From Pseudoalteromonas sp. UG3-2 (lineage in GTDB: Bacteria; Pseudomonadota; Gammaproteobacteria; Enterobacterales; Alteromonadaceae): 64,000 nucleotides of DNA. The stretch lies in NCBI RefSeq assembly GCF_037120705.1, contig NZ_JAWLJU010000002.1:1674001-1738000 (forward strand), given 5' to 3'. The translations under genes and the position numbers were made by a program. How positions within the stretch are numbered: position 1 is the first letter of the stretch; the number at the start of each line of letters is the position of its first letter. The notes under the pieces were generated by a model. That model did no database searches. It saw only the letters and a program-made list of their open reading frames with translations, and was not told where the DNA came from. Shown here one piece after another: positions 26,632 through 37,681 of the stretch.

Positions 26632-28800
26632 TTAATTGCCTTTGTATTGTTCATATACGGCTTGTAAGCGATCTAAATGCTGGTAAATATAAGCCCCCGA
26701 CAAGCGCCCCTGATTAAAGAAGGTACGCTCCATATTTATGTGAGTGCTTACTTCTTCTGCTCGGGCCGCGGCTATGCGGTTATGGCTTTCACCTATTTGG
26801 GTGCCAATACGATAACGCCACGACTCATCCCCTTTAACTTGGCCATACCACGTTGGTGCCATGTCTTTACGTGGGGTTAGCGGAATACTTAGGGTGATCC
26901 CTGCAATTTGTACGTTGGTGTCTTGGGCGTAAATACCAATGTAGCTGTCGCCAAACCAAAAACGGGTTTCTAGTTTTACGCCTTTATCGCCATAAAAGAA
27001 CTCGCCGCCGGTTACATGAAGGCTTAAGTCTTTTTCTGCCCATAAATAACGATACGACACAGTGCCATAGTCACGCTCGTAGCCGTCGTAGTCTTCATAT
27101 TCTAAGTAAGCGTAGTTCGCCTCTACCTTGTGGCGGCCATTATTACTTAACCAGCCAGTAGTGTTTTTAAACCCAACGTAGTCGTTGTAGTTCTTAAAAA
27201 AGCCTACATGGGTTTGGTTATATAAACCATAAGGCAGGTCAAAGGTTTGGTAGAAAGTAGCCTCGGTTAAGCCATCTTGTTTAGCAAAACGCGCAAATGG
27301 CTTGCCCGGTTCAAAGTCGTCGGTTTTATGTAGCTCGGTTTGCGCGGTAACCGATACCCCAGCCCCATACCATAATGGCACTGTAACATTGGCTTTCGCT
27401 GCTAACGAGTAGTCGTACACGCCAAGCTCGGTGGCAATATTGGTGGCAAGGCTTGGGAACACCGTAAGCCTTGGCTTAAAGTATGGGCTATTGGCATTTA
27501 GCTCACCCACCCAAGCCACACCAGGTACCGCCGCCATGCTGCCCTGGTTAATGGTAAGGTCTGGCGCAGTGCCTTGTTGTAAAAACTGTTGGTAGTTGCT
27601 CACGCTGCCAGAAATCGCCAACATCGCCATACCATGGTTTTTAAGCTGCAGGGTGAATTGCGCATTTGGCTGAGTTAAGTGCTCGGTAATACGGCCCATT
27701 ACTAGGCCTAAAGCGTCTATGTCGTTGCGATTAAACACGTGGTTTTCAAAGCTTACTACCACATGGGCTTGGCTATTAACACCCACGCTTACCGCTTCAA
27801 AGCCATCGGTGATCAATGCTTGTTTAAGTGCTCTAGCACTGAGGTTTAGGGCTTTAGGTAAGCCATAACTTGCAGACTCATCCACTTGCTTAACTGGCTG
27901 TGAGCTAGCTAGCGTTGATTTTGTTACAACCGGCGCAGCTGCAGTGGGCTTATTGCCACTTGGCGCATTAGCTGTAATTATTGTTTTAGCCGCTTTAGAC
28001 GTTTTAGGTGCTTTACTAGCAGGCTGAGGTGCTGCTTTCACCACATAGGTATTTGCAGGCTCATATAAAGGCAGCCTAAAGTTAAGCCCCCAGTAAGTGT
28101 CTTTTTCGCTGTGATCGGTATTAGAATAAAACTTGCTGGTTAAGGTTAGCTCACCAATATCATACAACCAAGCTTTAGGAATGGTCACCTTAGCGCCGGC
28201 ACTAAAGGCTTCAGCATCGTGCTCTAGTTGCAGTGCAAACCAGTCAAACGCTTGCCACTCCACACTGCCAAAGGCGCCATCCATCATGCCGGTTTTGCGG
28301 TCACTGGCGGCCATACCAGCAGAAAACCTAAAATTGCGCCACTCTTTAGAGGCCACGCCATAGTAGGTTTCGTAGTTGTTTGCCGCACCGCCAATGTCTT
28401 TGGCGCCAATGGCAACGGTTACCCAATCTGTGGGTATAAAAGGCAATTGGTATTTAAGATTAAAAGAAAGGTCGCGAGTTTGTTGTTGTTCTTTTGCTGC
28501 ACGGGTAAAGAGGTTGTCGTGCATAGTGCTTGAGGCAATCATGCCACTTACTTCTAACCCCGGATATAAGCCTGCAGAAAAAATATAGTTGTGGCCATCA
28601 AGGTATTTTTCGCCGCGTAAATCAAGTTGATTGTTATAACCAATATCGGCCATACCACGCTGCAAGGTGGCAGCGTTAGGCGTATTAAACACACCGGTAA
28701 AGCCAGCAAAAGAGCTATGTTCGCCTACTTCACTTTGTGCAAGGGCTGGTAGGCTTGTGGCTACCGCGCCACACGCCACTAAGTATTTTATTTTTAACAT
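26632..28800 (-). CDS. YjbH/GfcD-like outer-membrane exopolysaccharide protein
   Basis: 722 residues with a cleavable signal peptide (ending SLPALAQ) and the YjbH family pattern: FAGFTGVFNTPNAATLQRGMADIGY at the N-terminus, YIFSAGLYPGLEVSG, then many alternating beta strands of an outer-membrane barrel (SVEWQAFDWFALQLEHD, TFYQTFDLPYGLYNQTHVG, RHKVEANYAYLEYEDYDGYERDYG). A Pro/Ala/Lys-rich linker (about 250-300) separates two barrel-like halves. Family members are needed for export or assembly of exopolysaccharide. Unlike the four-gene yjbEFGH/gfcABCD operons, this member stands alone, 95 bp after the end of the wbpM-like gene on the same strand. Confidence 0.85.
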   Translation of the reverse strand: MLKIKYLVACGAVATSLPALAQSEVGEHSSFAGFTGVFNTPNAATLQRGMADIGYNNQLDLRGEKYLDGHNYIFSAGLYPGLEVSGMIASSTMHDNLFTRAAKEQQQTRDLSFNLKYQLPFIPTDWVTVAIGAKDIGGAANNYETYYGVASKEWRNFRFSAGMAASDRKTGMMDGAFGSVEWQAFDWFALQLEHDAEAFSAGAKVTIPKAWLYDIGELTLTSKFYSNTDHSEKDTYWGLNFRLPLYEPANTYVVKAAPQPASKAPKTSKAAKTIITANAPSGNKPTAAAPVVTKSTLASSQPVKQVDESASYGLPKALNLSARALKQALITDGFEAVSVGVNSQAHVVVSFENHVFNRNDIDALGLVMGRITEHLTQPNAQFTLQLKNHGMAMLAISGSVSNYQQFLQQGTAPDLTINQGSMAAVPGVAWVGELNANSPYFKPRLTVFPSLATNIATELGVYDYSLAAKANVTVPLWYGAGVSVTAQTELHKTDDFEPGKPFARFAKQDGLTEATFYQTFDLPYGLYNQTHVGFFKNYNDYVGFKNTTGWLSNNGRHKVEANYAYLEYEDYDGYERDYGTVSYRYLWAEKDLSLHVTGGEFFYGDKGVKLETRFWFGDSYIGIYAQDTNVQIAGITLSIPLTPRKDMAPTWYGQVKGDESWRYRIGTQIGESHNRIAAARAEEVSTHINMERTFFNQGRLSGAYIYQHLDRLQAVYEQYKGN

Positions 28801-28895
28801 AAACGCAGACCAATTCCATTGCCGCAGCCATTTTAGCTACGCATTATTTATTTTATAACGCCATTATAGGGTGAAAAGGCGATGAACAAAACGCT

Positions 28896-30866
28896 TTAGT
28901 TGTTGCTTCTTAAATTAACTACTTTGGGCTCGTCGACCAGGTCCACCGTATAGCTATCGAGATCTTGCTTGGCATTCCATACTAAATCGCCAATGCCATC
29001 TGTGGGCGTAAAGGCCAATGGTGCTTCTAGTAGTAAAGAGCGAATGACATCGTGCTCAAAGTCGTGGCAGGCTTTATCGAACTTAGCAATAAGCGACTCT
29101 AACTCGGCAATGGGTAGCTTTACCTCAGAGGCCGTCATAATCCGCTCGTGCGAGGTTTGCTCTACGTTATCGCCAATCAACAGCTCTTCGTAAAGCTTTT
29201 CGCCAGGGCGCAGGCCTGTGCATTTTATTTCAATGTCGCCATGGGGGTTCGACTCGCTTTTTACCTCAAGGCCCGATAAGTGCACCATTTTAGTAGCTAA
29301 ATCTTTTATTTTAACCGACTCGCCCATGTCTAACACAAACACATCGCCACCACGGCCCATAGCACCGGCTTGGATCACCAATTGTGCGGCCTCAGGAATG
29401 GTCATAAAAAAGCGGGTAATGTCGTTGTGAGTTAAGGTAATGGGGCCGCCTTGTTTAATTTGCTTGCGGAACAAAGGCACCACCGAGCCGCTAGAGCCGA
29501 GCACATTACCAAAACGCACCATACAAAAGCGGGTGTGTTTATACACCGACTTGCTCTCTGCCAAGGCTTGTAGCACAAGCTCTGCCATGCGCTTGGTTGC
29601 CCCCATCACATTAGTGGGGCGTACGGCTTTATCGGTAGAAATAAGTACAAAGGTCTCTACTCCGGCGTTAATCGCCGCTTTGGCGGCATAGTAAGTGCCA
29701 AACACATTATTGCGCACCCCTTCAACCACATTTTGCTCAACCAGTGGTACATGTTTATAAGCGGCAGCATGGTACACGGTTTGTACGCCAAACGCCTTCA
29801 TGCAAGTTTCAATACGGTTAATGCGCTGCACAGAGCCAATAATGGGTACTATTTCAATCTTTAGCCCTTTTTCGGTGCAGGTTTGTTGCAGTTCTTTTTC
29901 TATGCTGTATAAACCAAATTCAGACACTTCAAACAGTATCAGCTTAGTGGGGCCATGCTTAATAATTTGCCGGCACAGCTCAGAGCCAATAGAGCCCCCG
30001 GCACCAGTTACCATCACTACTTTGTTGTGTATGTTGGCGGCCATTAACTCTGGCTTAGGGTCGACTGGGTCGCGGCCTAATAAGTCTTCTATTTCAACTT
30101 CTTTAATTTCGTTTTGGCTGGCGCGACCGTCGATTACATCGGCCATACCAGGTACCGTCATCACTTCTAGCGGTAACTTTTCTAGCTTGGTTAAAATTTC
30201 TTTACGGCGGGCACGAGATACACTGGGTAAAGCAAGCAATACCTTTTTCACTTGCTTTTTGTCTATTAGTTTATAAATGTCATCAAAAGGCAGAACCACT
30301 TTGCCTAAAATAATGGAGTGATGTTTGGCTTTATCGTCATCAATATAAGCGGTAACAAAATACTCTGGGCCAGTGGCTAACGCGGTAGCAAGCTGCCTGC
30401 CGGCGTCGCCTGCGCCATAAATCACCACCGGGGTTTTGCTAGTAGAGGTAACACGGTTAATTAAGGCCCGGGCAAAAATACGCGCACCACCAACCGAAAG
30501 CACCAACAACCAAGCATAAATAACCGGCATAGTGCGCGGTATGCTCACTTGTGTAAAAAACGAGGCAAGCACTAACACCATGGTACTTATTAGCGTACCT
30601 AACACCACTGCCCCTACAGCATTAGTACCAACATAACGTAGCACCGCTCGGTAAAGCCCTAGCCTAACAAAGCTGAGTAAGCTCAGAGGTAACACTATAC
30701 CTAGCAGTAACCAGTTGAAGCTATTAAAAAAAGGAGAGAGACTATCGAGCCTAACAATAAGCGCTAACCAAAAAGCAGAAAAAATAAAAGTAGAATCAAC
30801 CAGCAAGGTAATTAGCCGCTTTTTACTGCGAGGCGCACTTAAAAGTGCTTGTAGCCAAGTGTCCAT
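28896..30866 (-). CDS. WbpM/FlaA1-type membrane-bound UDP-HexNAc 4,6-dehydratase
   Basis: 656 residues from the ATG at 30866, chosen because AAAGGG stands six bases upstream; an ATG seven codons earlier has no ribosome site. Four N-terminal membrane helices (first ~130 residues), a first Rossmann domain (VVIYGAGDAGRQLATAL) and a second, catalytic short-chain dehydrogenase domain (VMVTGAGGSIGSELCRQI). The active-site region reads STDKAVRPTNVMGATKRMAE, with Met in place of the usual Tyr of YxxxK, as is normal in large WbpM-type enzymes. Product: UDP-4-keto-6-deoxy-GlcNAc, precursor of QuiNAc, FucNAc and bacillosamine-type sugars. Last gene of the capsule operon, 330 bp after ugd. Confidence 0.92.
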   Translation of the reverse strand: MDTWLQALLSAPRSKKRLITLLVDSTFIFSAFWLALIVRLDSLSPFFNSFNWLLLGIVLPLSLLSFVRLGLYRAVLRYVGTNAVGAVVLGTLISTMVLVLASFFTQVSIPRTMPVIYAWLLVLSVGGARIFARALINRVTSTSKTPVVIYGAGDAGRQLATALATGPEYFVTAYIDDDKAKHHSIILGKVVLPFDDIYKLIDKKQVKKVLLALPSVSRARRKEILTKLEKLPLEVMTVPGMADVIDGRASQNEIKEVEIEDLLGRDPVDPKPELMAANIHNKVVMVTGAGGSIGSELCRQIIKHGPTKLILFEVSEFGLYSIEKELQQTCTEKGLKIEIVPIIGSVQRINRIETCMKAFGVQTVYHAAAYKHVPLVEQNVVEGVRNNVFGTYYAAKAAINAGVETFVLISTDKAVRPTNVMGATKRMAELVLQALAESKSVYKHTRFCMVRFGNVLGSSGSVVPLFRKQIKQGGPITLTHNDITRFFMTIPEAAQLVIQAGAMGRGGDVFVLDMGESVKIKDLATKMVHLSGLEVKSESNPHGDIEIKCTGLRPGEKLYEELLIGDNVEQTSHERIMTASEVKLPIAELESLIAKFDKACHDFEHDVIRSLLLEAPLAFTPTDGIGDLVWNAKQDLDSYTVDLVDEPKVVNLRSNN

Positions 30867-31196
30867 TTTTGTCCCTTTTATATCCACATATTTATTAAGC
30901 TCGAGTGAGTTTTCATTATAGCCAAATAATTAATAATAAAAACCTCGTACCTATAGCTAGAGCAACTCATTCTCACCAAAAGTCGAATTTTTCGCTGTTA
31001 AGACAGTCTTTAGATTTAACCTGACTAGTAATCTAGCTAGTCAGCAGGTGCTTGTAAGCTGGCTTAGCTCTTCGTACTACCATGCCGCACTCATATTAAG
31101 AAGGTCAAAACTGACGCTCTGATTACAATAATTCAAACTATTAGTTATACCCTATAGGCTTTAATACGTCAGTTAATTTAGGTTGGTTAATAATAT
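30867..31196. other. Gap between ugd and the wbpM-like gene
   Basis: 330 bp, the largest gap inside the capsule gene series. It has a CTGACTAG..CTAGTCAG inverted repeat at 31021-31044 (eight-base arms, eight-base spacer, nested CTAG palindromes) with no T-run, possibly an operator or processing site. A separate promoter for the wbpM-like gene is plausible. Confidence 0.5.
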
Positions 31197-32363
31197 CTAA
31201 TCACTTCCGAATAGGTCACGGGTGTAAACTTTTTCAATAACATCGGCTAGCTCGGTGCTGTGACGATTTGAGATGATTACATCTGATATCTTTTTAAACT
31301 CCTCGATATTCCTAACAACTTTAGAATTAAAAAAGGCTTCATCTTCTAAAGTGGGTTCATAGATAATAACCTCGATGCCTTTCGCTTTTATGCGCTTCAT
31401 AACACCTTGTATAGCAGACGCCCTAAAATTATCAGAGCCCGACTTCATAACTAACCGATACACACCAACTACCTTTGGTTGCTTTTTAATTATTGAATCT
31501 GCAATAAAGTCTTTGCGGGTAGTATTGGCATCTACTATCGCTCGGATCATGTTATTGGGTACATCTTTATAATTAGCCAATAGCTGCTTGGTATCTTTAG
31601 GTAAGCAATAGCCCCCATAACCAAAAGAAGGGTTGTTGTAATGCTTTCCTATACGCGGGTCTAACCCTACACCTTCTATTATTTGTTTGGCGTCTAAGCC
31701 ATGGCTTTCGGCATAGCTATCTAACTCATTAAAATACGCAACGCGCATAGCTAAGTAGGTATTAGAAAATAGCTTGATCGCCTCTGCTTCTGTGGAGTCA
31801 GTAAACAAAACCTCTATATCGTTTTTTACAGCACCCTGAGCTAGTAAATCAGCAAATATTTTAGCTCGTTCACTTTGCTCGCCTACAATAATACGTGAAG
31901 GGTGTAAGTTATCGTATAGCGCTTTACCCTCTCGCAAAAATTCAGGCGAGAAAATAATATTATTTGTTGCAAACTTTTCTTTAACAGCTTTGGTAAAGCC
32001 AACCGGCACAGTAGACTTAATTACCATACAGGCCGACGGGTTTATCTCTAGTACATCAGTAATTACAGACTCAACCGAGCTAGTGTTAAAGTAATTTGTA
32101 TCTGGATCATAATCAGTTGGAGTTGCTATGACTACATAGTCGGCATTTGCTAGTGCGGCTTGCTTATTCGTTGTTGCAGTAAAATTTAAAGACTTATTAG
32201 CCAAAAACTCACTTATTTCAGCGTCCATTATTGGAGACTGATGATCTTTTAATAATGCAACTTTGTTATCATCTATATCTAGCGCAACCACCTTATTGTG
32301 TTGCGCTAGTAACATGGCGTTAGAGAGGCCTACATAGCCTGTACCAACTACAGCAATCTTCAT
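31197..32363 (-). CDS. ugd: Ugd, UDP-glucose 6-dehydrogenase
   Basis: 388 residues, full length. GTGYVGLS (GxGxxG, residues 7-12) binds [11 protein letters not shown], the catalytic nucleophile C253 in [14 protein letters not shown], and the conserved [14 protein letters not shown] helix are present. Oxidises UDP-glucose, supplied by GalU, to UDP-glucuronate for the capsular polysaccharide. AAGGA stands before the ATG. Lies 117 bp after the sugar transferase gene. Confidence 0.96.
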   Translation of the reverse strand: MKIAVVGTGYVGLSNAMLLAQHNKVVALDIDDNKVALLKDHQSPIMDAEISEFLANKSLNFTATTNKQAALANADYVVIATPTDYDPDTNYFNTSSVESVITDVLEINPSACMVIKSTVPVGFTKAVKEKFATNNIIFSPEFLREGKALYDNLHPSRIIVGEQSERAKIFADLLAQGAVKNDIEVLFTDSTEAEAIKLFSNTYLAMRVAYFNELDSYAESHGLDAKQIIEGVGLDPRIGKHYNNPSFGYGGYCLPKDTKQLLANYKDVPNNMIRAIVDANTTRKDFIADSIIKKQPKVVGVYRLVMKSGSDNFRASAIQGVMKRIKAKGIEVIIYEPTLEDEAFFNSKVVRNIEEFKKISDVIISNRHSTELADVIEKVYTRDLFGSD

Positions 32364-32480
32364 TTGCTAGCATCCTTTTAAGAAAATATATTGATTCATG
32401 GAAAGTGACAGTGATAAGCCAAATCAATATGTAAGCTCTAAACAGTGTTACAATATGGCTTTAACTAAAACTGCAGTGTG

Positions 32481-33029
32481 CTACTTAACACGGTCGCCAC
32501 TTCCACTACCAGTAATAGTCATTAGAATATATTTGAAATAGTTACTTAAATTGAGTGTATCTATCATTTCACGATCAGTTTTAGCTAATAACTCAGGGGT
32601 AGACATATCAATTTCGTTTACTTGAGCAAGGCCTGTTATTCCTGGACGTACATCAAATACATTTTTTGCTTCACGGGCTGTGGTAAGTTCTTCTTGGTTA
32701 TATAGACCAGGGCGCGGCCCGACTAAGCTCATTTCCCCCTTTAATACATTCCATAGCTGTGGAAGTTCATCTAACTTTGTTTTACGTAAAAAACCACCAA
32801 AAGGGGTTATTGATGCAGTGCTTGCTAAATGGCTGGCAACAGAGGCAGTATCTACTTTCATTGTTCTGAATTTAACAAGAGTGAACGGTTTTTTATTACG
32901 CCCTACCCGCTCTTGCGTAAATATAGGTGAACCAGTATCAAATAAACCTATAACAAATAATATAACCAGAAAAGGGAAAGCTATAAGCAAACCGAATAAG
33001 GCGAATAGAAAGTCGAGTAAGCGTATCAT
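32481..33029 (-). CDS. Initiating sugar-1-phosphate transferase (bacterial sugar transferase, short form)
   Basis: 182 residues: a single N-terminal membrane hairpin (LLDFLFALFGLLIAFPFLVILFVIGLF) then the catalytic core GSPIFTQERVGRNKKPFTLVKFRTMK, FLRKTKLDELPQLWNVLKGEMSLVGPRPGL and VRPGITGLAQVNEI. This is the monotopic phosphoglycosyl transferase fold, moving sugar-1-phosphate onto undecaprenyl phosphate to start repeat-unit synthesis. The short form next to a 4-ketoreductase-type epimerase gene recalls enzymes that start glycans with N-acetylquinovosamine (WbpV/WbpL- or WreQ/WreU-like pairs); the exact sugar is an inference. Confidence 0.93.
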   Translation of the reverse strand: MIRLLDFLFALFGLLIAFPFLVILFVIGLFDTGSPIFTQERVGRNKKPFTLVKFRTMKVDTASVASHLASTASITPFGGFLRKTKLDELPQLWNVLKGEMSLVGPRPGLYNQEELTTAREAKNVFDVRPGITGLAQVNEIDMSTPELLAKTDREMIDTLNLSNYFKYILMTITGSGSGDRVK

Positions 33030-33052
33030 TTTTATAAATCCGTTAGTTTTTA

Positions 33053-33973
33053 TTAAGTGCGTTTGGCAGCCTGCTTGAAGCCATGTTCAACTGTGTAAGG
33101 GGGTGTCCAATTAAGCGTACTTTTTGTATGAGCGATATCTAGTTGCAATGAACCAGTCAGTCGATCTATCACGGCTTGTTTGCCTAATAATTTACCAGCA
33201 AACTTAAAACACCACAGAGGCACAGGTATAGCTAAATTTGGTTTACCTTGCACTTTTGCCATTAACGAAACCATTTCTGCTGTCGATAAATCATGATCAT
33301 CTGAGGCTAAAAACACTTGATTTGCCGCTTTTGGATGCTCTAGACACACTTTTATTAAATCTACCAAATTATAAACCGACACCAAACTTCGTTTATTTTT
33401 GTTAATTAACCTGAATGGTAATGGTAAGCCTTTACTGACTAAACGCATTAGCGAAGCAAAGTTCGCTTTTACACCTTCACCGTAAACAAGCGGAGGGCGT
33501 ATAATAACAATCTGCATTCCCGTTTGTTTACCAAGCTCAAGTAATTGCTGCTCAGCTTCAGCTTTAGATATACCATAAAAATCCTCGGGTGCAGGCACAT
33601 CATCGGCAGTAAAAGAGGCTTTATTGGTTGTACTTTCTCCGTTCACTTTTATGGAGCTGACAAATATAAAACGTTTAACACCAGCCATAGCCGATTGTTT
33701 CGCCAAATTTATAGTACCTTCAACATTAACAGCTCGAAACTCACGGAGGGGATCACTTGCTACATCATCCATAACATGAACTCTAGCAGCACAGTGAACA
33801 ACTATGTCGATATTATCTAACAAGCCCAAATAATCTATCTCCTTGGATATATCATAATTAAAGTGATTCTTCCCAGAACGACTCAATAGCTTTAATTTAT
33901 AGTTACTATCAAGGGCTTTCTCTAGCTGGCTACCAACAAAACCTGTAGCACCAGTAATTAATATATTAGTCAC
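33053..33973 (-). CDS. NAD-dependent sugar epimerase/4-ketoreductase (WbpV/WreQ-like)
   Basis: 306 residues of the extended short-chain dehydrogenase family: ILITGATGFVGSQL at the N-terminus, VVHCAARVHVMDD, FVSSIKVNGE (catalytic Ser region) and YGISKAEAEQQL (YxxxK). The AARVHVM signature is typical of the group that reduces UDP-4-keto-6-deoxy-GlcNAc, the product of WbpM-type dehydratases, which are encoded at the end of this operon. Overlaps the preceding GT2 gene by eight bases and is followed by the sugar transferase. A plain 4-epimerase role remains possible. Confidence 0.85.
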   Translation of the reverse strand: MTNILITGATGFVGSQLEKALDSNYKLKLLSRSGKNHFNYDISKEIDYLGLLDNIDIVVHCAARVHVMDDVASDPLREFRAVNVEGTINLAKQSAMAGVKRFIFVSSIKVNGESTTNKASFTADDVPAPEDFYGISKAEAEQQLLELGKQTGMQIVIIRPPLVYGEGVKANFASLMRLVSKGLPLPFRLINKNKRSLVSVYNLVDLIKVCLEHPKAANQVFLASDDHDLSTAEMVSLMAKVQGKPNLAIPVPLWCFKFAGKLLGKQAVIDRLTGSLQLDIAHTKSTLNWTPPYTVEHGFKQAAKRT

Positions 33974-34727
33974 TAACTTTAGGTCTCTTTAATAGCTCTA
34001 ATAGTTTAAAGGGTAACTTTAACATTAAGATAAATAAGTTTGTGTAAACCCCATTTTCTTTACACGCCATTACAATTTCTTTATTTAGTGTAATTGAACT
34101 TTTTAATCCAGAAGTACTTACTCCACCATCACGCATACGAACTAAAGTTTTACTCACATACTTAAATCTAACCTTATTAACTAATAAAAACCTAACAAAA
34201 ACCTCATAGTCAGCTGATATTTTGTAATTAATTTTATATAAACCAAACCTATCATAAACCGACTTTTTAATAAATGTGGCTGGGTGAGGAGGCATCCAAC
34301 CAAACCTCAACTTCCAAGCTTTAAAATTAGGCAGAGAGTAAAAACGAGTTACTTTTTCTATATTTTCAGGCTTAACAAAAATAAGATCTCCAAAAACGAT
34401 TTCTGTATCACTGTCAAATTTACTTACCATTTCAGAAATCACATTTTTAGCTTCATAAAAATCATCAGAATTTAAAATACCAACAATTTCGCCCGTTGCG
34501 TTTTTAATTCCCTTATTCATTGCATCGTAAATGCCTTCATCAGGCTCACTAATAATAGAGGTTATTCTATCTCGGTATTTATTGATGATGTCTAATGTTG
34601 AATCAGTTGAGCCACCATCAATCAATATATACTCAATATCTTGGTAATCTTGAGACAACACCGACTTTATTGTATCTTCAATTGTCGCCGAACTATTATA
34701 GCAAACCGTAATTATTGAAACTTTCAT
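33966..34727 (-). CDS. Family 2 glycosyltransferase
   Basis: 253 residues, GT-A fold: SIITVCYNSSATIEDTIKSVLSQ, then YILIDGGSTDST (nucleotide binding), SEPDEGIYDAMNKGI and the metal-binding GILNSDDFY. The C-terminal part has GWMPPHPATFIKKSVYDRFG, as in colanic acid WcaA-like and similar enzymes. Cytosolic, no membrane helices. Donor and acceptor cannot be told from sequence. Short AT-rich gene; starts seven bases after manB and overlaps the epimerase. Confidence 0.93.
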   Translation of the reverse strand: MKVSIITVCYNSSATIEDTIKSVLSQDYQDIEYILIDGGSTDSTLDIINKYRDRITSIISEPDEGIYDAMNKGIKNATGEIVGILNSDDFYEAKNVISEMVSKFDSDTEIVFGDLIFVKPENIEKVTRFYSLPNFKAWKLRFGWMPPHPATFIKKSVYDRFGLYKINYKISADYEVFVRFLLVNKVRFKYVSKTLVRMRDGGVSTSGLKSSITLNKEIVMACKENGVYTNLFILMLKLPFKLLELLKRPKVSD

Positions 34728-34734
34728 TTGCTTC

Positions 34735-36150
34735 CTAGAGTTGAATTAAACTAAAAGTAGCTGCTACTATGCTTTTAGCTTTTTCGTCAGAGCTCGACTC
34801 AGCATAACATCGTAACTCAGGCGCATTACCTGAAGGTCTTAAATGCACTACATCACCTGATTTAAGCACGATCCTAAGGCCATCAGTAAGATCTAATTCA
34901 TAAGCCTCGTCGTAGCCAAGCTTAGATAAAAAACTTTGCGCATCGTGCTTTAAAGATTCAATCAATGACAAGCTTTTATCTCTTGAAAAATCCTGAATCC
35001 TATCACTGGCAGTAAAGCGTTTTGGTAATTTAGTGAGAAGCCTAGATACATATTCAGGTTGCGCTAACAAAATTAATGCAGGAAGAAGTGCATCCCTTGT
35101 TGGCAGAGCTTTTAGTAACTTGCCATTGAGAGTTATATCTGAACCTAGTAAGTAACCACCATTAGCTTCAAAGCCTGCAACTGATGCGTATTTCTCGGCT
35201 AAGTTTGCAAATTCAGCAATAACATAGGGTGAACCAATTTTTGTACGCTCAATGTGTTTAAAGCTTTCAGACTTTTCAATTGCGGTATTACAACTGACCG
35301 GCACTGCAAGCGCTTCGATATTTAACAGCTGACTACACAGCAAACCTAGGATATCACCGCGTAGCCAATGGCCGTGCTCATCTGAAATTAGAGGACGGTC
35401 GCCATCACCATCTGTAGAAAAAATCGCATCAAAGCGATAGTCTTTTGACCAATTTAATGCTCGTTGTTTGTCTTCGTCAGACACCGCTTCAGTATCAATT
35501 GGCACAAACTCATCACTGCGCCCCAAGCATACAACCTCTGCGCCTAATTGCTCAAACAAGGCCTTGTAGATATCACGCCCTGCACTTGAATGCTCGTAAA
35601 TACCGATCTTTTTACCTTTGAGGGTATCTTCACTAAAAAGAGAGGTATAACGCTGCGTGTAAGATTCGCAAGCAGCAATATCTAATGCAAGTTCATCAAG
35701 AGTTTCTGGTAACGCTGTGAATAAGGCCTGACTGTTCAGAATAGACTCTTCGTCAGCCTTTGAGATCTCACCGTCAGGGCGGTAGAACTTTAAGCCATTG
35801 CGATCAAATGGAATATGGCTGCCAGTAACCATGATGCAAGGGATATTATCTTGCATTGCTTTGTATGCTAGTGCTGGAGTGGGTACCACACCATAATACA
35901 CAACATTTAACTTGTGTTGTTTTAACGCTTCTGCACATGCCTGCGCAATTGCATAACTGCTTGGGCGGTTATCTATCGCAATTGCTACAGTATCGAAGGA
36001 AAATTCACTTTCTATTGCTGATATAAAGGCTAAAGCAAATGCCGCATTTACATCAGGGGTGAAATTTTTTACAAGACCACGTGCACCACTGGTACCAAAC
36101 GCAATACCGCTCTTTGCTATGATTTCAGAGCAAACTAACTGGCTATCCAT
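34735..36150 (-). CDS. manB: ManB/CpsG-type phosphomannomutase
   Basis: 471 residues of the alpha-D-phosphohexomutase family. [10 protein letters not shown] at the N-terminus, the phospho-serine loop [13 protein letters not shown] (Ser111, in the less common TGSHIP form), metal loop STDGDGDRP, sugar-specificity loop [13 protein letters not shown] and phosphate-binding [11 protein letters not shown]. Interconverts mannose-6- and mannose-1-phosphate for GDP-mannose. Next to manC, as in colanic acid clusters. Confidence 0.93.
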   Translation of the reverse strand: MDSQLVCSEIIAKSGIAFGTSGARGLVKNFTPDVNAAFALAFISAIESEFSFDTVAIAIDNRPSSYAIAQACAEALKQHKLNVVYYGVVPTPALAYKAMQDNIPCIMVTGSHIPFDRNGLKFYRPDGEISKADEESILNSQALFTALPETLDELALDIAACESYTQRYTSLFSEDTLKGKKIGIYEHSSAGRDIYKALFEQLGAEVVCLGRSDEFVPIDTEAVSDEDKQRALNWSKDYRFDAIFSTDGDGDRPLISDEHGHWLRGDILGLLCSQLLNIEALAVPVSCNTAIEKSESFKHIERTKIGSPYVIAEFANLAEKYASVAGFEANGGYLLGSDITLNGKLLKALPTRDALLPALILLAQPEYVSRLLTKLPKRFTASDRIQDFSRDKSLSLIESLKHDAQSFLSKLGYDEAYELDLTDGLRIVLKSGDVVHLRPSGNAPELRCYAESSSDEKAKSIVAATFSLIQL

Positions 36151-36259
36151 AAAAAACCTTCAAATTAATACTTTTATTAAGCATACAGCTCGTAAAATGA
36201 GCTGCACTAGCTGCTTTTCTAACACCTGATATCTAAACTTCTAATATCTGTCTATGCGT

Positions 36260-37666
36260 TTATTTCACTCGACCATATCGATCTTCAAAACGTACGATAT
36301 CGTCTTCACCTAAGTACGAACCCGATTGCACTTCAATTAACTCTAAATCAACTTTGCCTGGGTTTTCTAAAGCATGAACCGCTGTAATTGGGATATAAAC
36401 AGACTCATTTTCTGTTACATATTGCTCCGTTTCATCAATTTGCACTTTTGCCGTACCCGATACCACAATCCAATGCTCTGCGCGGTGGTGGTGCATTTGT
36501 ACCGATAGTTTAGCACCTGGTTTTACGGTAATACGTTTTACTTGGAAGCGCTCACCATTATCTACTGAGTCGTACTTTCCCCAAGGACGATATACTTCTC
36601 TATGAAAAGTAACTTCAGAACGCTCTTCCGCTTTTAACTGGTTTACAATTGCTTTAACTTGTTGTGACTTATCTTTGTGGGCAACTAAAACGGCATCTTT
36701 TGTGTTTACAATTACTAGGTCTTCAATACCGACGGTTGCGACTAGTTTGTCTTCACCAAATACAAGTGTATTTTTTGTATCTATCGCTTTTACATCACCT
36801 TTAAAGGCATTACCATTTTCATCTTTAGAAGATACTTCCCAAAGAGCTGCAAAGCCACCAACATCGCTCCAACCTGCATCCATAGGCACAACAACAGCAT
36901 CTTTTGTGTGCTCCATTACGGCATAGTCAATCGACTCATCAGGGCAGGCTTCAAAGGCGGCTTTATCTACGCGAATAAAGTCCATATCACTGCTTTGTAC
37001 TGCTATGGCTTTTTCGCAAGCTGCATAAATATCTGGGCGAAATGCTTTTAACTCGTCTAAGTAGCGACTTGCTTTAAATAAGAACATACCACTGTTCCAG
37101 TAGTAATCACCACTTTCAATATACTGCTTGGCTGTGTCTAAATTAGGCTTTTCAACAAAACTGTCAACCACATAACCATGCTCTACTGCTTCACCACGTT
37201 TAATATAGCCATAACCTGTTTCAGGGCTGTTACCTACAATACCAAACGTTACTAGTTTATCTTGGTTTGCTAATTTTGCTGCTTTATTCACACTGGCTTG
37301 GAATGCTGCCGAATCTTCAATTACATGGTCTGCAGCAAGCACAAGTAATAATGGGTCTTGCTCATTTTCAATAGCTTTAAAAGCAGCCAAAGCAATAGCA
37401 GGTGCGGTATTACGCCCTACTGGCTCTAAAAATATACCGCCATGTTCTGCACCTAATTGGCGCACTTGCTCTGCAGCAATAAAACGATGCTCTTCATTAC
37501 AAATTAACATTACAGGTGAGTGCGATAAACCTGTTAAGCGGCTTAGCGTATCTTGAAGCATGGTCTGCTCGCAGTTTAGCGATAAAAATTGTTTTGGATA
37601 GTTGCCGCGTGATAGCGGCCATAAGCGTGTGCCTGAACCACCCGCCATGATTACTGGTAAAATCAT
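36260..37666 (-). CDS. manC: ManC, mannose-1-phosphate guanylyltransferase / mannose-6-phosphate isomerase
   Basis: 468 residues, the bifunctional type II enzyme. Guanylyltransferase domain (1 to about 285) with [28 protein letters not shown] and [14 protein letters not shown]-terminal cupin isomerase domain (about 340-468) with [37 protein letters not shown]. Makes GDP-mannose, used directly and by gmd-fcl to give GDP-fucose. Separated from manB by 109 bp. Confidence 0.96.
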   Translation of the reverse strand: MILPVIMAGGSGTRLWPLSRGNYPKQFLSLNCEQTMLQDTLSRLTGLSHSPVMLICNEEHRFIAAEQVRQLGAEHGGIFLEPVGRNTAPAIALAAFKAIENEQDPLLLVLAADHVIEDSAAFQASVNKAAKLANQDKLVTFGIVGNSPETGYGYIKRGEAVEHGYVVDSFVEKPNLDTAKQYIESGDYYWNSGMFLFKASRYLDELKAFRPDIYAACEKAIAVQSSDMDFIRVDKAAFEACPDESIDYAVMEHTKDAVVVPMDAGWSDVGGFAALWEVSSKDENGNAFKGDVKAIDTKNTLVFGEDKLVATVGIEDLVIVNTKDAVLVAHKDKSQQVKAIVNQLKAEERSEVTFHREVYRPWGKYDSVDNGERFQVKRITVKPGAKLSVQMHHHRAEHWIVVSGTAKVQIDETEQYVTENESVYIPITAVHALENPGKVDLELIEVQSGSYLGEDDIVRFEDRYGRVK

Positions 37667-37681
37667 AAAAGTTCCCTGTGT

